In this document: in pieces, positions 23,712 to 32,975 of the stretch | Numbering within the stretch: position 1 is the first letter of the stretch | Layout: each line of letters begins with the position of its first letter | Source of the DNA: Aphanomyces cochlioides | Lineage: Eukaryota; Oomycota; Saprolegniomycetes; Saprolegniales; Verrucalvaceae | Assembly (NCBI GenBank): GCA_019828595.1 | Contig: JAHQRK010000004.1 | Location: forward strand, 372,001-436,000 | DNA length: 64,000 nucleotides | Reading direction: 5' to 3' | The notes under the pieces: model-generated | Seen by the model: only the letters and a program-made list of their open reading frames with translations | Told to the model about the DNA's origin: nothing | The model's database searches: none | Translations under genes and position numbers: made by a program

Positions 23712-24611
23712 TTACAACATGCTCAAAACTTGTTTCAAGACGAGGGTCTCGCTTGGCTCGATAGGTTGGACACGGGTCACAACACCAGGCTCGACGCAAA
23801 GCATCTTGGGATACTCGTCATCAGCGAAGTCATTCAGGCCGTGAGCCTTTTCAGACCATGGATTCCACACCACCGCATCGCTCTTGACAGGGCCGCGACC
23901 CAAAAGGTACGCACGCTTCTCAACACGGACTGAGCGAGCCGAGCCAAGTTGGACGTTGAGGCGCTCAGGGGTGTCCTTATACACGCTGTCCGTTTCCGAT
24001 GAGATCGTCAACGCCGACCGCGATTCCACGAAGTTATCCTTGCGCACCTTGTCGTTGTACTCCAGGCCTTGAAGGCCAGCAACGCTAACGTGGGGGAGCT
24101 CTTCTTGGGTCAAGGAGGGAGTAGCGTCAGTCACATGCAAGTAAGTGTGCAACAGGGCTTGGCATCCCCACGATTCGGTGTCCGTGTTGGTGATTTGCAA
24201 GGCGGTTGTCAAGTGTTTGGGAGACAGCGTCACGACGTATAGCAGACGGACAGCGTGGGGCCAGTCGGCCAATTGATTCTTGGTCGTAGAAAGTGCAAAA
24301 GTCGCCGAGGCAGAGTCAACGAAATCTTCCGAGTCCACTAGCGTCCACGTGCTCGTGCGGGCAAAACCGTGAGATGGGAGCTTAGAGGGCACAAGTCCAG
24401 CGCCGAATTGGGGAAAGACAAGTGGAATACCCCCTCGAATAGGTTTCGAGCCATCAAGGAGCGCCTTCTTGGAGACAAAAAGAACATCGGGTTCTCCAGT
24501 GGAGGGGATGAAGGATGTCACCGTCGCGCCATACAAATGGACTTGTGCGCTCGCACCAGAGCTTTCATGCGTCAAATGCACCACAGAACCGTTCGACGTC
24601 GTCACTGGCAT
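23712..24611 (-). CDS. Glucose-6-phosphate 1-epimerase (hexose-6-phosphate mutarotase)
   Basis: A single exon encodes 299 residues, the family's typical length. It catalyses alpha/beta anomer interconversion of hexose 6-phosphates in the cytosol. Family landmarks are ASAQVHLYGATVTSF near the N-terminus, DVLFVSKKALLDGSKPIRGG followed by IPLVFPQFG, LPSHGFAR with the catalytic-region His, ALLHTYLHV with the second His, GLEYNDKV, and the C-terminal VEPGVV with the catalytic Glu. The start is the ATG at 24611 (MPVTTSNGSVVHL); upstream in-frame codons are not ATG. It is convergent with the MYB gene, with 71 bp between stops. Confidence 0.92.
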   Translation of the reverse strand: MPVTTSNGSVVHLTHESSGASAQVHLYGATVTSFIPSTGEPDVLFVSKKALLDGSKPIRGGIPLVFPQFGAGLVPSKLPSHGFARTSTWTLVDSEDFVDSASATFALSTTKNQLADWPHAVRLLYVVTLSPKHLTTALQITNTDTESWGCQALLHTYLHVTDATPSLTQEELPHVSVAGLQGLEYNDKVRKDNFVESRSALTISSETDSVYKDTPERLNVQLGSARSVRVEKRAYLLGRGPVKSDAVVWNPWSEKAHGLNDFADDEYPKMLCVEPGVVTRVQPIEPSETLVLKQVLSML

Positions 24612-25434
24612 CTTTACGGCACCGGACAAGTTGCAAGATGAAGATTCTAACAGGACAGCAACTGTGAAATTTAAAATATAACGTTAAACAGTTTTTTATT
24701 GGATGTTGTCCAGTTCAACAGAGCAAGATTTGCGCGCCAAACGAGAAGAGTGAAGGCGGAAAGACATGCCGCAGTCCATAAGATTTTCAAAGACTTCTTT
24801 ACAACAAGCCCTCAATGCCTCAGTGATACGCAGATTACTCAGAAGAAGGAAATAGTGATCGAAGTCAAACCACACTCAGCCATTGTTTGCTGTGTCTGCT
24901 GATTGCAACAAATTCGACGACAACCGCAGCTAGCCCGCCAATGCAGATACGATTGAGCCTTGGAATATTTTAAATGACGAAGCCCAGTGAAATGGACTAA
25001 ATAGCGCGAAGAAATTACGGTCGATTCAAAGTGGAAGTCTGCGCGTGAGCGGCTGTCTTGGATTATTAATGGGGATGTAAGTTTTCTCCTTTTTCGTGAA
25101 GAGTACATGCACTTGCAGCTGTCCAATGAGCCTTGAAATATTGTCTTGTATGCTGCGGAAACGAAATGTGAACTTTACGATTGGATTACTGGAAGATCAA
25201 CTTGCTATCGACAAGATTTATATTCATGCAAAGCTCTCAGCTGCAGCCTCTACACTATACCTCATAGTCGGTCGATTTATAGGGCAGCATCCCTTTTGAA
25301 CTTCATAGGAGAGCCCAGCGATAAATCCGTTCTATTGCGTTGGTTTGGCTTCAACATGTGGAACATCATCATCACCATCATTGGCCAACATTAACCAATC
25401 AAAAGGAGATATTGACCACTCGTTCGAGTCCACC
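24612..25434. other. Intergenic region before the W-module family array
   Basis: No gene is recognised. Short open frames on both strands lack motifs, and the stretch just upstream of 25435 is the presumed promoter of the first family member. Confidence 0.4.
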
Positions 25435-26472
25435 ATGGACAACATGTCGACGACGACCTACAAACGTCGAATGCATACAGGCCAGTTAAACCATGCTCAC
25501 GACGGAATGCCGACCACCCCATGCGTCATGCGACGGCGTATATCAAAATGGAGGCAAGAGGACTTGACAAATCCTCGCTCACATACATTGGCAAGTATGG
25601 AGTCCATTCTCAATCTACCTGTTGAGGATTATATTGCGGAAAGGCCAATTATTCAAGACACAGTCACATCGCCGCATGTGCCTGAAGTACCATCTTTGAG
25701 TTGTCGAGCGATGTGGCTCCTCTGGTTTCTCGGAGATCCGAAGAACACTGCTGAATCAAGACGGCCTTACCGCACAGTAGATCCAAAAGAGTTCCACGAC
25801 AAACAGTCAACTTTTCGATGGGGCGCAATCAACCAAATTATGACTAAGCTTACCGATCTTGCGCTCCGTCATGAGCTGGTCCCCTCAGTCGAAGCCCTCG
25901 GACAGCTTGTGGAGCATGCTCTTGCAGCAGTATTTGAAATGGCTATGCATTCGTTTTTCCAAGAATGTGGACCTGACTGCACGCTCACGGAAGAAAGTTT
26001 ATGTGAAGAAGCTGCAGAGTGGATTGTCGTTGCTGAAATAAATTCGGATGAGCTGGAGGAAGAGTCGATGGACACATTTGCTTCCATTGCCATGAACGAA
26101 GAATCTCATTTCCCGTCCCTATCTATACGTGAATTGTGGCCTCTCTGGCACATTGGAGACAGCGATTGCACACCATATCGATTTTTCGTAGCAGATGTCA
26201 GCTCTCAACGTTCCTTCAACGAATCCAAACGTGTAATGGAAGCCTTATCGGCGGTCGCTGTAGAAGAAGGTTTTGTCAGCTGTGCTGACGAGCTTGCATC
26301 TCTGAGGCGTCCAACCCTCATGAGCATCTTTGAAAAGATTTTCCTTATTTTCAAGAACCATTTTTTACCTCACTCTGGGCGGCGAATCCATCCAGACCTC
26401 AAATGCGCTGGTTTTTCCAACAATTTGATGACGCGATCTATTTGGAAGCGACATCCCAAGCGTGACACATAG
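25435..26472 (+). CDS. W-module family protein 1 (two modules)
   Basis: An intact single-exon ORF of 345 residues. After a basic N-terminus (CVMRRRISKWRQ) comes the family's leader motif SHTLASMESILNLP. Two modules follow, beginning near residues 85 (VPSLSCRAMWLLWFLGDP) and 225 (FPSLSIRELWPLWHIGDS). Each has the Trp-rich core, a PYR segment, a helical stretch (RVMEALSAVAVEEGFVS) and a helix like LMSIFEKIFLIFKNHF. The C-terminus IWKRHPKRDT resembles the tail of the minus-strand array's proteins (LWRRHPNAKQN). I do not recognise the family. It has no signal peptide or membrane helix; the basic patch suggests a nuclear location (inference). An in-frame extension upstream lacks an ATG. Confidence 0.7.
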   Translation: MDNMSTTTYKRRMHTGQLNHAHDGMPTTPCVMRRRISKWRQEDLTNPRSHTLASMESILNLPVEDYIAERPIIQDTVTSPHVPEVPSLSCRAMWLLWFLGDPKNTAESRRPYRTVDPKEFHDKQSTFRWGAINQIMTKLTDLALRHELVPSVEALGQLVEHALAAVFEMAMHSFFQECGPDCTLTEESLCEEAAEWIVVAEINSDELEEESMDTFASIAMNEESHFPSLSIRELWPLWHIGDSDCTPYRFFVADVSSQRSFNESKRVMEALSAVAVEEGFVSCADELASLRRPTLMSIFEKIFLIFKNHFLPHSGRRIHPDLKCAGFSNNLMTRSIWKRHPKRDT

Positions 26473-27266
26473 TTTTGTGATGGAAATGTCTTGTTTACGA
26501 AGTATGTGATGGTGACTCTTTCCTTGAATGCTCCTGAAGAGTAGCGAATATTGCACTTTTCACTAGCCGAATCACGGATGTGCGAGAAGGTATTAATCTG
26601 GCAATTGACAGAGCTCGTTCGCTGGAAGAGCCCACAAATGAAGGACCAACACCTCTCTCGTCAGCCATCTCTGCATTGGTTTGAGTCGACAGATTTAGAA
26701 TACATCCGCCATTATTGATCCTGGCTCAGGAATAGTGTTGTGAATCCGCTTTGTGTCTTGCCTTCTCATTTGATTCGACTGAAATTATGACCATCAATGT
26801 CAGAAATATCAAGCGGAGTGTCCACACTGGAAATTTCCTCCTGAGTTGTCACTTGGAATATTTTCGAGCTGCAAATGAACCTGTAAACACACTTCAAGAA
26901 ACCAACCTAACGTCAAGGTTGTAGAAACGAAACCAGGAGTTTCCTTGCAGAAAGATCAACGTCAAACAAAATTCCATCAAATCCAACATATCGAATCTTC
27001 AAGCACACAAGACTCCAGTCATTTCTAATTGATGAACAGCGTTTATCTGAATTGTGGAAAGCCTTATAACAGAAATCACGACCAGCAGTCTACTAACCCC
27101 ACTACAACTGCTTTAAATCACGAACTTAAAACTTTGATGAGAGGAATGAAGTCTATCTGCATGCATCATTTTTCTCCAAACCTCTGAGATTTGTTTCCAT
27201 GTCATGGTGCGTTGAGTGGCCTCTCGAGTTGTGATTGGTCATTGGATCCAATCCAACCATCGGAAA
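26473..27266. other. Intergenic region within the plus-strand array
   Basis: No gene is seen over about 790 bp. ATTGG/CCAAT words cluster just before the next gene (TGATTGGTCATTGG and CCAATCCAACC, 27232-27257), a likely promoter. Confidence 0.4.
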
Positions 27267-29291
27267 ATGTTGTCACGTGAGTCCGCGAAGACAGGGAGAT
27301 CGAGATGCCGACGCAGTTGCCAAGCTTTTGATGACGTATCCAATGAAGACCTCAACACCTCTACAATTCCTGCCTCTAATTTCTGCACTAACCGACGCCA
27401 CCTGGCAAAACGGCGCCTCCTGGGACACAGTTCTAATCCGAGCCATACTATCGCTTGCATGGAGACCAAGCTCAACCTTCCGCAGGAGTTCGATCACCAA
27501 AAGTACTGGCACTTGATCGAAACGAAGAGTGGCGGTGGAATCCCTTCGCCACTTACAACTCCGATGCCTTCATCTCCACATTTTGAATTTGTTGAAGACG
27601 CTCCGCGACCATTTCAAAACATCCAAAGACCGGAAAATGTTTCCAAGGACGCTGTCTTTCCGTCGCTAAGCTGCAGTCACATGTGGATATTATGGTTCCA
27701 CGGAGATCCGCCTTCGGGTACTCGACCATTTAGTACTCTTCGGACCGTCGACCTTCAGGTCGAAGAGTCTAAACGCCAGTGGTGGATGGCCAAACAGCTC
27801 ATGGCAAAGCTGACCGATTTGGCACGTCTTCATCATCTCGTCCCGACAGTTGAAGCTCTGAACTCACTGTCAAGAGATGCGCTTCTTGCTGTGTTTGAGC
27901 ATGCGTTCGAAGTGTTTGTGGAAGAATGTGGTAATCCTTGCGGACTAACTCGTGACAGCTCGTGTGCCGATGCCTCGAAATGGATCAGTCAAGCTCAGCA
28001 CAACATGTCAAGAGGCAAGCCTAAAGACAACGCAGATTTGTCTCCCTCATCGTCTGGTGACTACGATGATGATGAGAGCAGGACAATCTCACTTGATCCA
28101 ACAGAATCTGGAAACGTTGTGCGAGGCGGTCGAATACCCTCATTGCCGTGTCGGGAAATGTGGCGGCTCTGGTATATTGGCAAATGCCTCCCTCATGGAA
28201 TTCCGTATCGATTGTACAGAGATTACGAAAACAAATCGACAGGAGAGCGTGCTCGACGTGTCATGAACACTTTGTCCGAGATTGCTGTTGAAGAAGGAAT
28301 TGCTCCTTCAAAATCAAGTCTCGAATCGATGGCAGAGAATGCTTTGATGGATGTCTTTGATCAAGTATTTCCCATTTTTTCAAGCTATTTCACACCAGAC
28401 ATGCAACTTGCTTTCAACACAATGAGCTTGTGTGGAACAATCAATCGGTGTATGATTCCAACAGCATACAGACGACTTCGCCGAGTGATCAAGACACCAG
28501 GGCTCCTGTCATCGCCGTGCAATTCTTCCCTCGACAATCAATCCAATTCACGGATTTTTCCGTCGCTGCCGTGCCGTGAGATTTGGTGTTGGTGGTTCAT
28601 GAACTCCAATAAAACTGCGGGACACAGTGCCATTTGCAATTGGGACAACCCAGTTGAACTGGTCGTCACGAGAAGACTAATTAAGGCGCTCACGGCGATT
28701 GCTACGAAGGAATTCATTGTATCATCGCCGATTACATTGAAGAGCATGGCACGGCATCAACTTTTGCGCATCTTTGACCAGGTGTTCCCCATTTTAAGAC
28801 GTCGTTTCGCAGACTCTCATGATGTTGAGCCAACTACTATGGGAAGTGTCGTGAGCCGTCGTCTCGTTGGACGCTGGTGGGATAGGTCCAAGAACAAGGA
28901 GGAAGAGGCTGATCCGCCGCTTGTCCATGTCGACGCCGATTTCCCATCCGTGACTGCTCGAGTTATGTGGCTGCTTTGGTTTCGAGGTGATGGAGTCTCA
29001 AACGACATACCATACCATCATACGACTTGGTCGGGCGGTGACTCTGCAAGAACGAGTTCAAATGAACTCATGATCATGCTGGCAGACTATGTTGTGGCCA
29101 TGTCGTTAGCTCCATCTGTTGAGGAACTAAACGACTTGTCTGCTGTCGAACTCACTTGCATTTTCGACAACGCCTTTGGAGATTTTATGGCCAAGTATTG
29201 CCCACATTGTCGTGAGATCAACGAGAAAACATGCAAGACTTTGATGGACAGCTACATCCGTTCGTATCGAAGAAGCAATTTGGCATCTTGA
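27267..29291 (+). CDS. W-module family protein 2 (four modules)
   Basis: An intact single-exon ORF of 674 residues from the first ATG at 27267. The N-terminus is basic (NRRHLAKRRLL) and carries the leader SHTIACMETKLNLPQ. Four modules begin near residues 130 (FPSLSCSHMWILWFHGDP), 289 (IPSLPCREMWRLWYIGK), 430 (FPSLPCREIWCWWFMNS) and 558 (FPSVTARVMWLLWFRGDG). Modules 1 and 2 are followed by a Cys-containing stretch before a small loop (ECGNPCGLTRDSSC in module 1); module 4 ends with KYCPHC...KTCKTL. Spacing of about 130-160 residues and strong conservation of the W core point to tandem duplication of one domain. Function unknown. Confidence 0.75.
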   Translation: MLSRESAKTGRSRCRRSCQAFDDVSNEDLNTSTIPASNFCTNRRHLAKRRLLGHSSNPSHTIACMETKLNLPQEFDHQKYWHLIETKSGGGIPSPLTTPMPSSPHFEFVEDAPRPFQNIQRPENVSKDAVFPSLSCSHMWILWFHGDPPSGTRPFSTLRTVDLQVEESKRQWWMAKQLMAKLTDLARLHHLVPTVEALNSLSRDALLAVFEHAFEVFVEECGNPCGLTRDSSCADASKWISQAQHNMSRGKPKDNADLSPSSSGDYDDDESRTISLDPTESGNVVRGGRIPSLPCREMWRLWYIGKCLPHGIPYRLYRDYENKSTGERARRVMNTLSEIAVEEGIAPSKSSLESMAENALMDVFDQVFPIFSSYFTPDMQLAFNTMSLCGTINRCMIPTAYRRLRRVIKTPGLLSSPCNSSLDNQSNSRIFPSLPCREIWCWWFMNSNKTAGHSAICNWDNPVELVVTRRLIKALTAIATKEFIVSSPITLKSMARHQLLRIFDQVFPILRRRFADSHDVEPTTMGSVVSRRLVGRWWDRSKNKEEEADPPLVHVDADFPSVTARVMWLLWFRGDGVSNDIPYHHTTWSGGDSARTSSNELMIMLADYVVAMSLAPSVEELNDLSAVELTCIFDNAFGDFMAKYCPHCREINEKTCKTLMDSYIRSYRRSNLAS

Positions 29292-29596
29292 AGAATTGAT
29301 CTGGTATTTCTGTACATTCTTTCCACATCTGAATGTCCGTAAGGCCGAAGTACATACATCTTTTGAGCTTGATAAAGCGTCTTGGGTTCCTCTTCTGTCA
29401 CTTCTCAAGACTTTGTTGTGTGCATCGAATAGCTCTCTTCTTATCTGACTGGTGTTCCTATTGGCCCTTCACAGATGGAAGATTATTTCATGCCACCATG
29501 GCCAATGAGGTACAAATGATGACTCAAGCTGGAGCCACTGGGGCCCATTGATGCCAGAACCGCGTCAGCAAGACGTTGAAAGCGAAGTACACATCG

Positions 29597-31128
29597 ATGT
29601 CGAGGGATATGAACCACTGCACTGAGCGGCGAGTCCTGGTCAAGCGACAACGAAGACATGCCGAAAGCTTCGACAGGCTATCATCACACTCCATTGCGTT
29701 CATGGAGACGTTGCTCAATTTACCACAGTCTGAATGCCAAGAGGTCGAGCTTGTTGACTCTGATGCGGTATCGGATTCCACGGACGATACTTCATCTACA
29801 CAGGAAAGCCTTCATCTCGACTCTCCATATCGACATGACGACGACCTTCCTCTGGATTCTCCAATTCAACAAGAAGATGAGGAGACTCAAATCCAAGTTT
29901 CATCGAATTCCATCTTTCCACAGCTTAGTTGCCGTCAGATGTGGATGTCATGGTACCATGAAGATCCACAGTCGGGTGCTCAACCACATTGCACTCTTCA
30001 AGTTACGGATCTCGACAACGACGACGCCAGGCGGCAATGGTGGATCTCCAAGCAATTCATAAGCAAGCTGACTGAAGTAGCGCTACAGAATGATTTCATT
30101 TCCAGCAAAAAGGCATTGAAACACCTCTCGAGACGCGGCCTTGGCTCTGTATTTGATCGCGCTTTCGATGTATTCACAGCCGAAAGCGGCGAGAACCAAT
30201 CTCGATTGACGCCAGACAGTTCTTGCGTTGAGGCTTTCAAATGGATGACACGAACAAGAATGAACCTTGAGCCACCCCAAGAACCTGAAAGAGTGTTGAA
30301 AGATTGCGAATTTCCATTGTTGCCATGTCGGGAGATGTGGCGGCTCTGGTTTATCGGCAAAGACCTTCCTCATGGTATTCCCTATCGACTGCACCGCCGA
30401 GCAACCAATGCAGGGGTCATGTACGATTCAAGACGAGTGATGAAGCTGCTGTGTGAGCTTGCCATCAAAGAAAAACTCGCGCCGTCCACAGATGCATTGA
30501 ATTTCATGTCTGAAGAAACGTTGCTGGACATTTTTGACGTCATCTTTCCAATTTTTGTGCGCAGTTTTAAACCAGAGGTGCAATCTGCTATCCAACCTGA
30601 CACGTTGTGCCGCACCGTGAGCAACTACATTATGCGACCGAAGCCGCGTGAAAACCATGAACCATTTGTGTTTACTCAGGTTGCTGGAGATTTTCCATCA
30701 GGAACGGCGCGCGAGCTATGGCGGCTTTGGTTTCACGGCGACGAAGCTAGTCATGGCGAGCCATACCGACGGACGATGTGGTCTCGAAGACACAACTATA
30801 GGACACTGACCAAACATATCATGACGAAACTGGAAGAATGCGCCATGGATGCCGGGTTGGTCAACTCGATCGCCGAGCTGGAAGAAATGCCAAAAATGCT
30901 TTGATGGACATATTTGACAAAATCTTCGACGATTTCGTGGCGAGAAACTGTCCTGCATGCCCAGACAGCGCTTACAAAATGTGCACGACGCTCTATAACT
31001 ATATGTTGAGCCATCGAAAAGCCCACCACGATTTGGATGTCCAGGATCCATCGATTATCTCTGCATGGCAAATAGAGGAGTCATATCGCGCGGATTTGTC
31101 AGCAGCATCTTGCCAAGGAGCGCCTTGA
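29597..31128 (+). pseudogene. W-module family copy 3, frameshifted near 30,895
   Basis: The frame opens MSRDMNHCTERRVLVKRQRR with the leader SHSIAFMETLLNLPQ and has three modules (FPQLSCRQMWMSWYHED, FPLLPCREMWRLWFIGKD, FPSGTARELWRLWFHGDE). In module 3 the frame breaks after LEEMP at about 30,895: the next bases read KML-stop, while the +1 frame continues NALMDIFDKIFDDFVARNCP and CTTLYNYMLSHRKA, matching the end of family protein 4. Against copy 4 the break is a single missing base in an A-run. The result is either a recent pseudogene, a protein truncated inside module 3, or an assembly error. Confidence 0.7.
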
Positions 31129-31264
31129 ATATCTCGCCAGGGACTCAAAGATGTGCACTTCTTATCCAGGCATTCGAACTTCATCAAGATGGAAATAATT
31201 CTCACAAGTTTCAAATGTCCATCGTTCTGCTCGATATAGCGTCTAGAGGCTGGAAATAAAGACA

Positions 31265-31302
31265 CTAGCTCACAGCAGTAACTATGTACTGCTGTGAGCT
31301 AG
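31265..31302. repeat. Perfect hairpin, 16-bp arms and 6-base loop
   Basis: CTAGCTCACAGCAGTA, loop ACTATG, then the exact reverse complement. It lies between family copies 3 and 4, about 140 bp after copy 3 ends. It may be a transcript 3'-end hairpin or a small mobile-element footprint. Confidence 0.7.
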
Positions 31303-31445
31303 GCATGCTTCTTCAAGACATCAAGTCAGGCTCACGGTGGACAAGTGTATGGCTTGCTTCTGGCGCACCAATGTCGATTCGTGATTGAGCCTTGATCTCA
31401 TTGGCTTGAAACATCCGAAACAGCCATCCAGAAACAACAGAGACG

Positions 31446-32969
31446 ATGGATGACATGACAGAAGCCATTTATAGAAGCAAGCGCCGTATCTGCAATGCAT
31501 CCAATGCAAATAATACCTACAACTCTCCATCCAAGCGTATGAACCACTGCGCAAGACGACGACTTCTGGCCAAGCGAGAGAGGAATGACGTCAAAAGTCT
31601 CCACCATGTTTCTTCCCATTCGATTGCATTCATGGAGACATTGCTCAATCTACCGCAATTCGACAATCAAGACGTCGACTTGATAGACTGTGACGCTTTA
31701 TCAATCACAATCGAAGCCGTTGATTCCATACACGAGTCAAACGTGCAAGATGTCCCAATCGAATGTCCAGATTACGAGATCGAGGCCACTGCAACTGCTC
31801 CATCGAGCTCCTGCTTTCCGCAACTAAGCTGCCGCCAAGCGTGGACATTTTGGTTTCATGGAGACGCTCGGTCTGGTCTCCAGCCTTTGCGAACGCTTGG
31901 TGTTGCAGATTTTGAGAATAACGACGCCCGGCGACGATGGTGGATCGCAAAGCAAGTCATGACCGAGCTCACTGACACGGCGCTCAAGCATGATTTTGTG
32001 CCAACCAAGGAAACATTGGCCAACCTGCCACGGGACGACCTTCTCTCTGTCTTTGAAAGCGCATTCGCAAAGTTCACAGCTGAAAGCAGAGGCGAGAACC
32101 AACGCCCATTCACGCCAGACAGTGATTGCTCAGAGGCTCTCGAGCGGATATTTCACACAAGAGCAAGCAAGAAAGCGCCGAAGCGATTCGTTAGAGGAGG
32201 TGTCGTCCCATCGCTGCCACTTCGAGAAATGTGGCGGCTCTGGTTCAATGGCGAAGGTCTATCCCATGGCATTCCCTACCAACGGTACCGTCAAGTGTGC
32301 AACAGGAAAATCAGGCATGAAACAAGTCGAGTGATGAAAAGACTGGCGGAGCTAGCAGTGAAAGAGATGCTCGTTCCATCCACTGACGCGTTGGAAACCA
32401 TGTCTGGCGTGGCGCTCTTGGACGCATTCGACGTCATTTTTCCAGTCTTTCATCGGCAATTCGAGCCGACGGCACAGCGCGTCGTTCATCCTGGCATGCT
32501 CTGTAGTACTGTGAGCAGCCATGTAGCTGGTCGAGTTTGGTCAGAATCTCCAGATGATGGGGAAAACAATACTCAAGTGGCGATGGTACGAGTCCCTGGG
32601 GACTTTCCGTCGGGAACTGCACGAGAACTCTGGCCGCTTTGGTTCCATGGCAACGAAGCGAGCAAAGGCGTCCCATATCGTCGCACAGTTTGGTCTGGAA
32701 GACACGACGTGAGACGACGAACGCGAGTGGTCATGATGAAGATGGAAGAATGTGTCGCCGTCCTTGTCGGCTCGATGGAAATGCTGGAAAAAATGCCTTT
32801 GGACGAGTTGATGGAGATCTTTGACGATGTCTTTGACGAGTTTGTGGCCAAGTATTGTCCAGCGTGTCCAGACAGCCTCAATAAAATGTGCACGACGCTC
32901 TATGCCTTCATGATGAGCCACCGAAAAGCCAAACAAAACTTGGATGTCTATGAACATGCGCTGGAATAA
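31446..32969 (+). CDS. W-module family protein 4 (three modules)
   Basis: An intact ORF of 507 residues opens MDDMTEAIYRSKRRICNASN and has a basic patch (MNHCARRRLLAKRERND) and the leader SHSIAFMETLLNLPQ. Modules start near residues 123 (FPQLSCRQAWTFWFHGDA), 253 (VPSLPLREMWRLWFNGEG) and 386 (FPSGTARELWPLWFHGNE). The last module ends with KYCPACPDSLNKMCTTL, a Cys-rich tail shared with copies 2 and 3. It is the closest relative of copy 3, so the two probably arose by a recent tandem duplication. The ankyrin gene starts 7 bp after its stop codon. Confidence 0.75.
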   Translation: MDDMTEAIYRSKRRICNASNANNTYNSPSKRMNHCARRRLLAKRERNDVKSLHHVSSHSIAFMETLLNLPQFDNQDVDLIDCDALSITIEAVDSIHESNVQDVPIECPDYEIEATATAPSSSCFPQLSCRQAWTFWFHGDARSGLQPLRTLGVADFENNDARRRWWIAKQVMTELTDTALKHDFVPTKETLANLPRDDLLSVFESAFAKFTAESRGENQRPFTPDSDCSEALERIFHTRASKKAPKRFVRGGVVPSLPLREMWRLWFNGEGLSHGIPYQRYRQVCNRKIRHETSRVMKRLAELAVKEMLVPSTDALETMSGVALLDAFDVIFPVFHRQFEPTAQRVVHPGMLCSTVSSHVAGRVWSESPDDGENNTQVAMVRVPGDFPSGTARELWPLWFHGNEASKGVPYRRTVWSGRHDVRRRTRVVMMKMEECVAVLVGSMEMLEKMPLDELMEIFDDVFDEFVAKYCPACPDSLNKMCTTLYAFMMSHRKAKQNLDVYEHALE

Positions 32970-32975
32970 AAGGAG

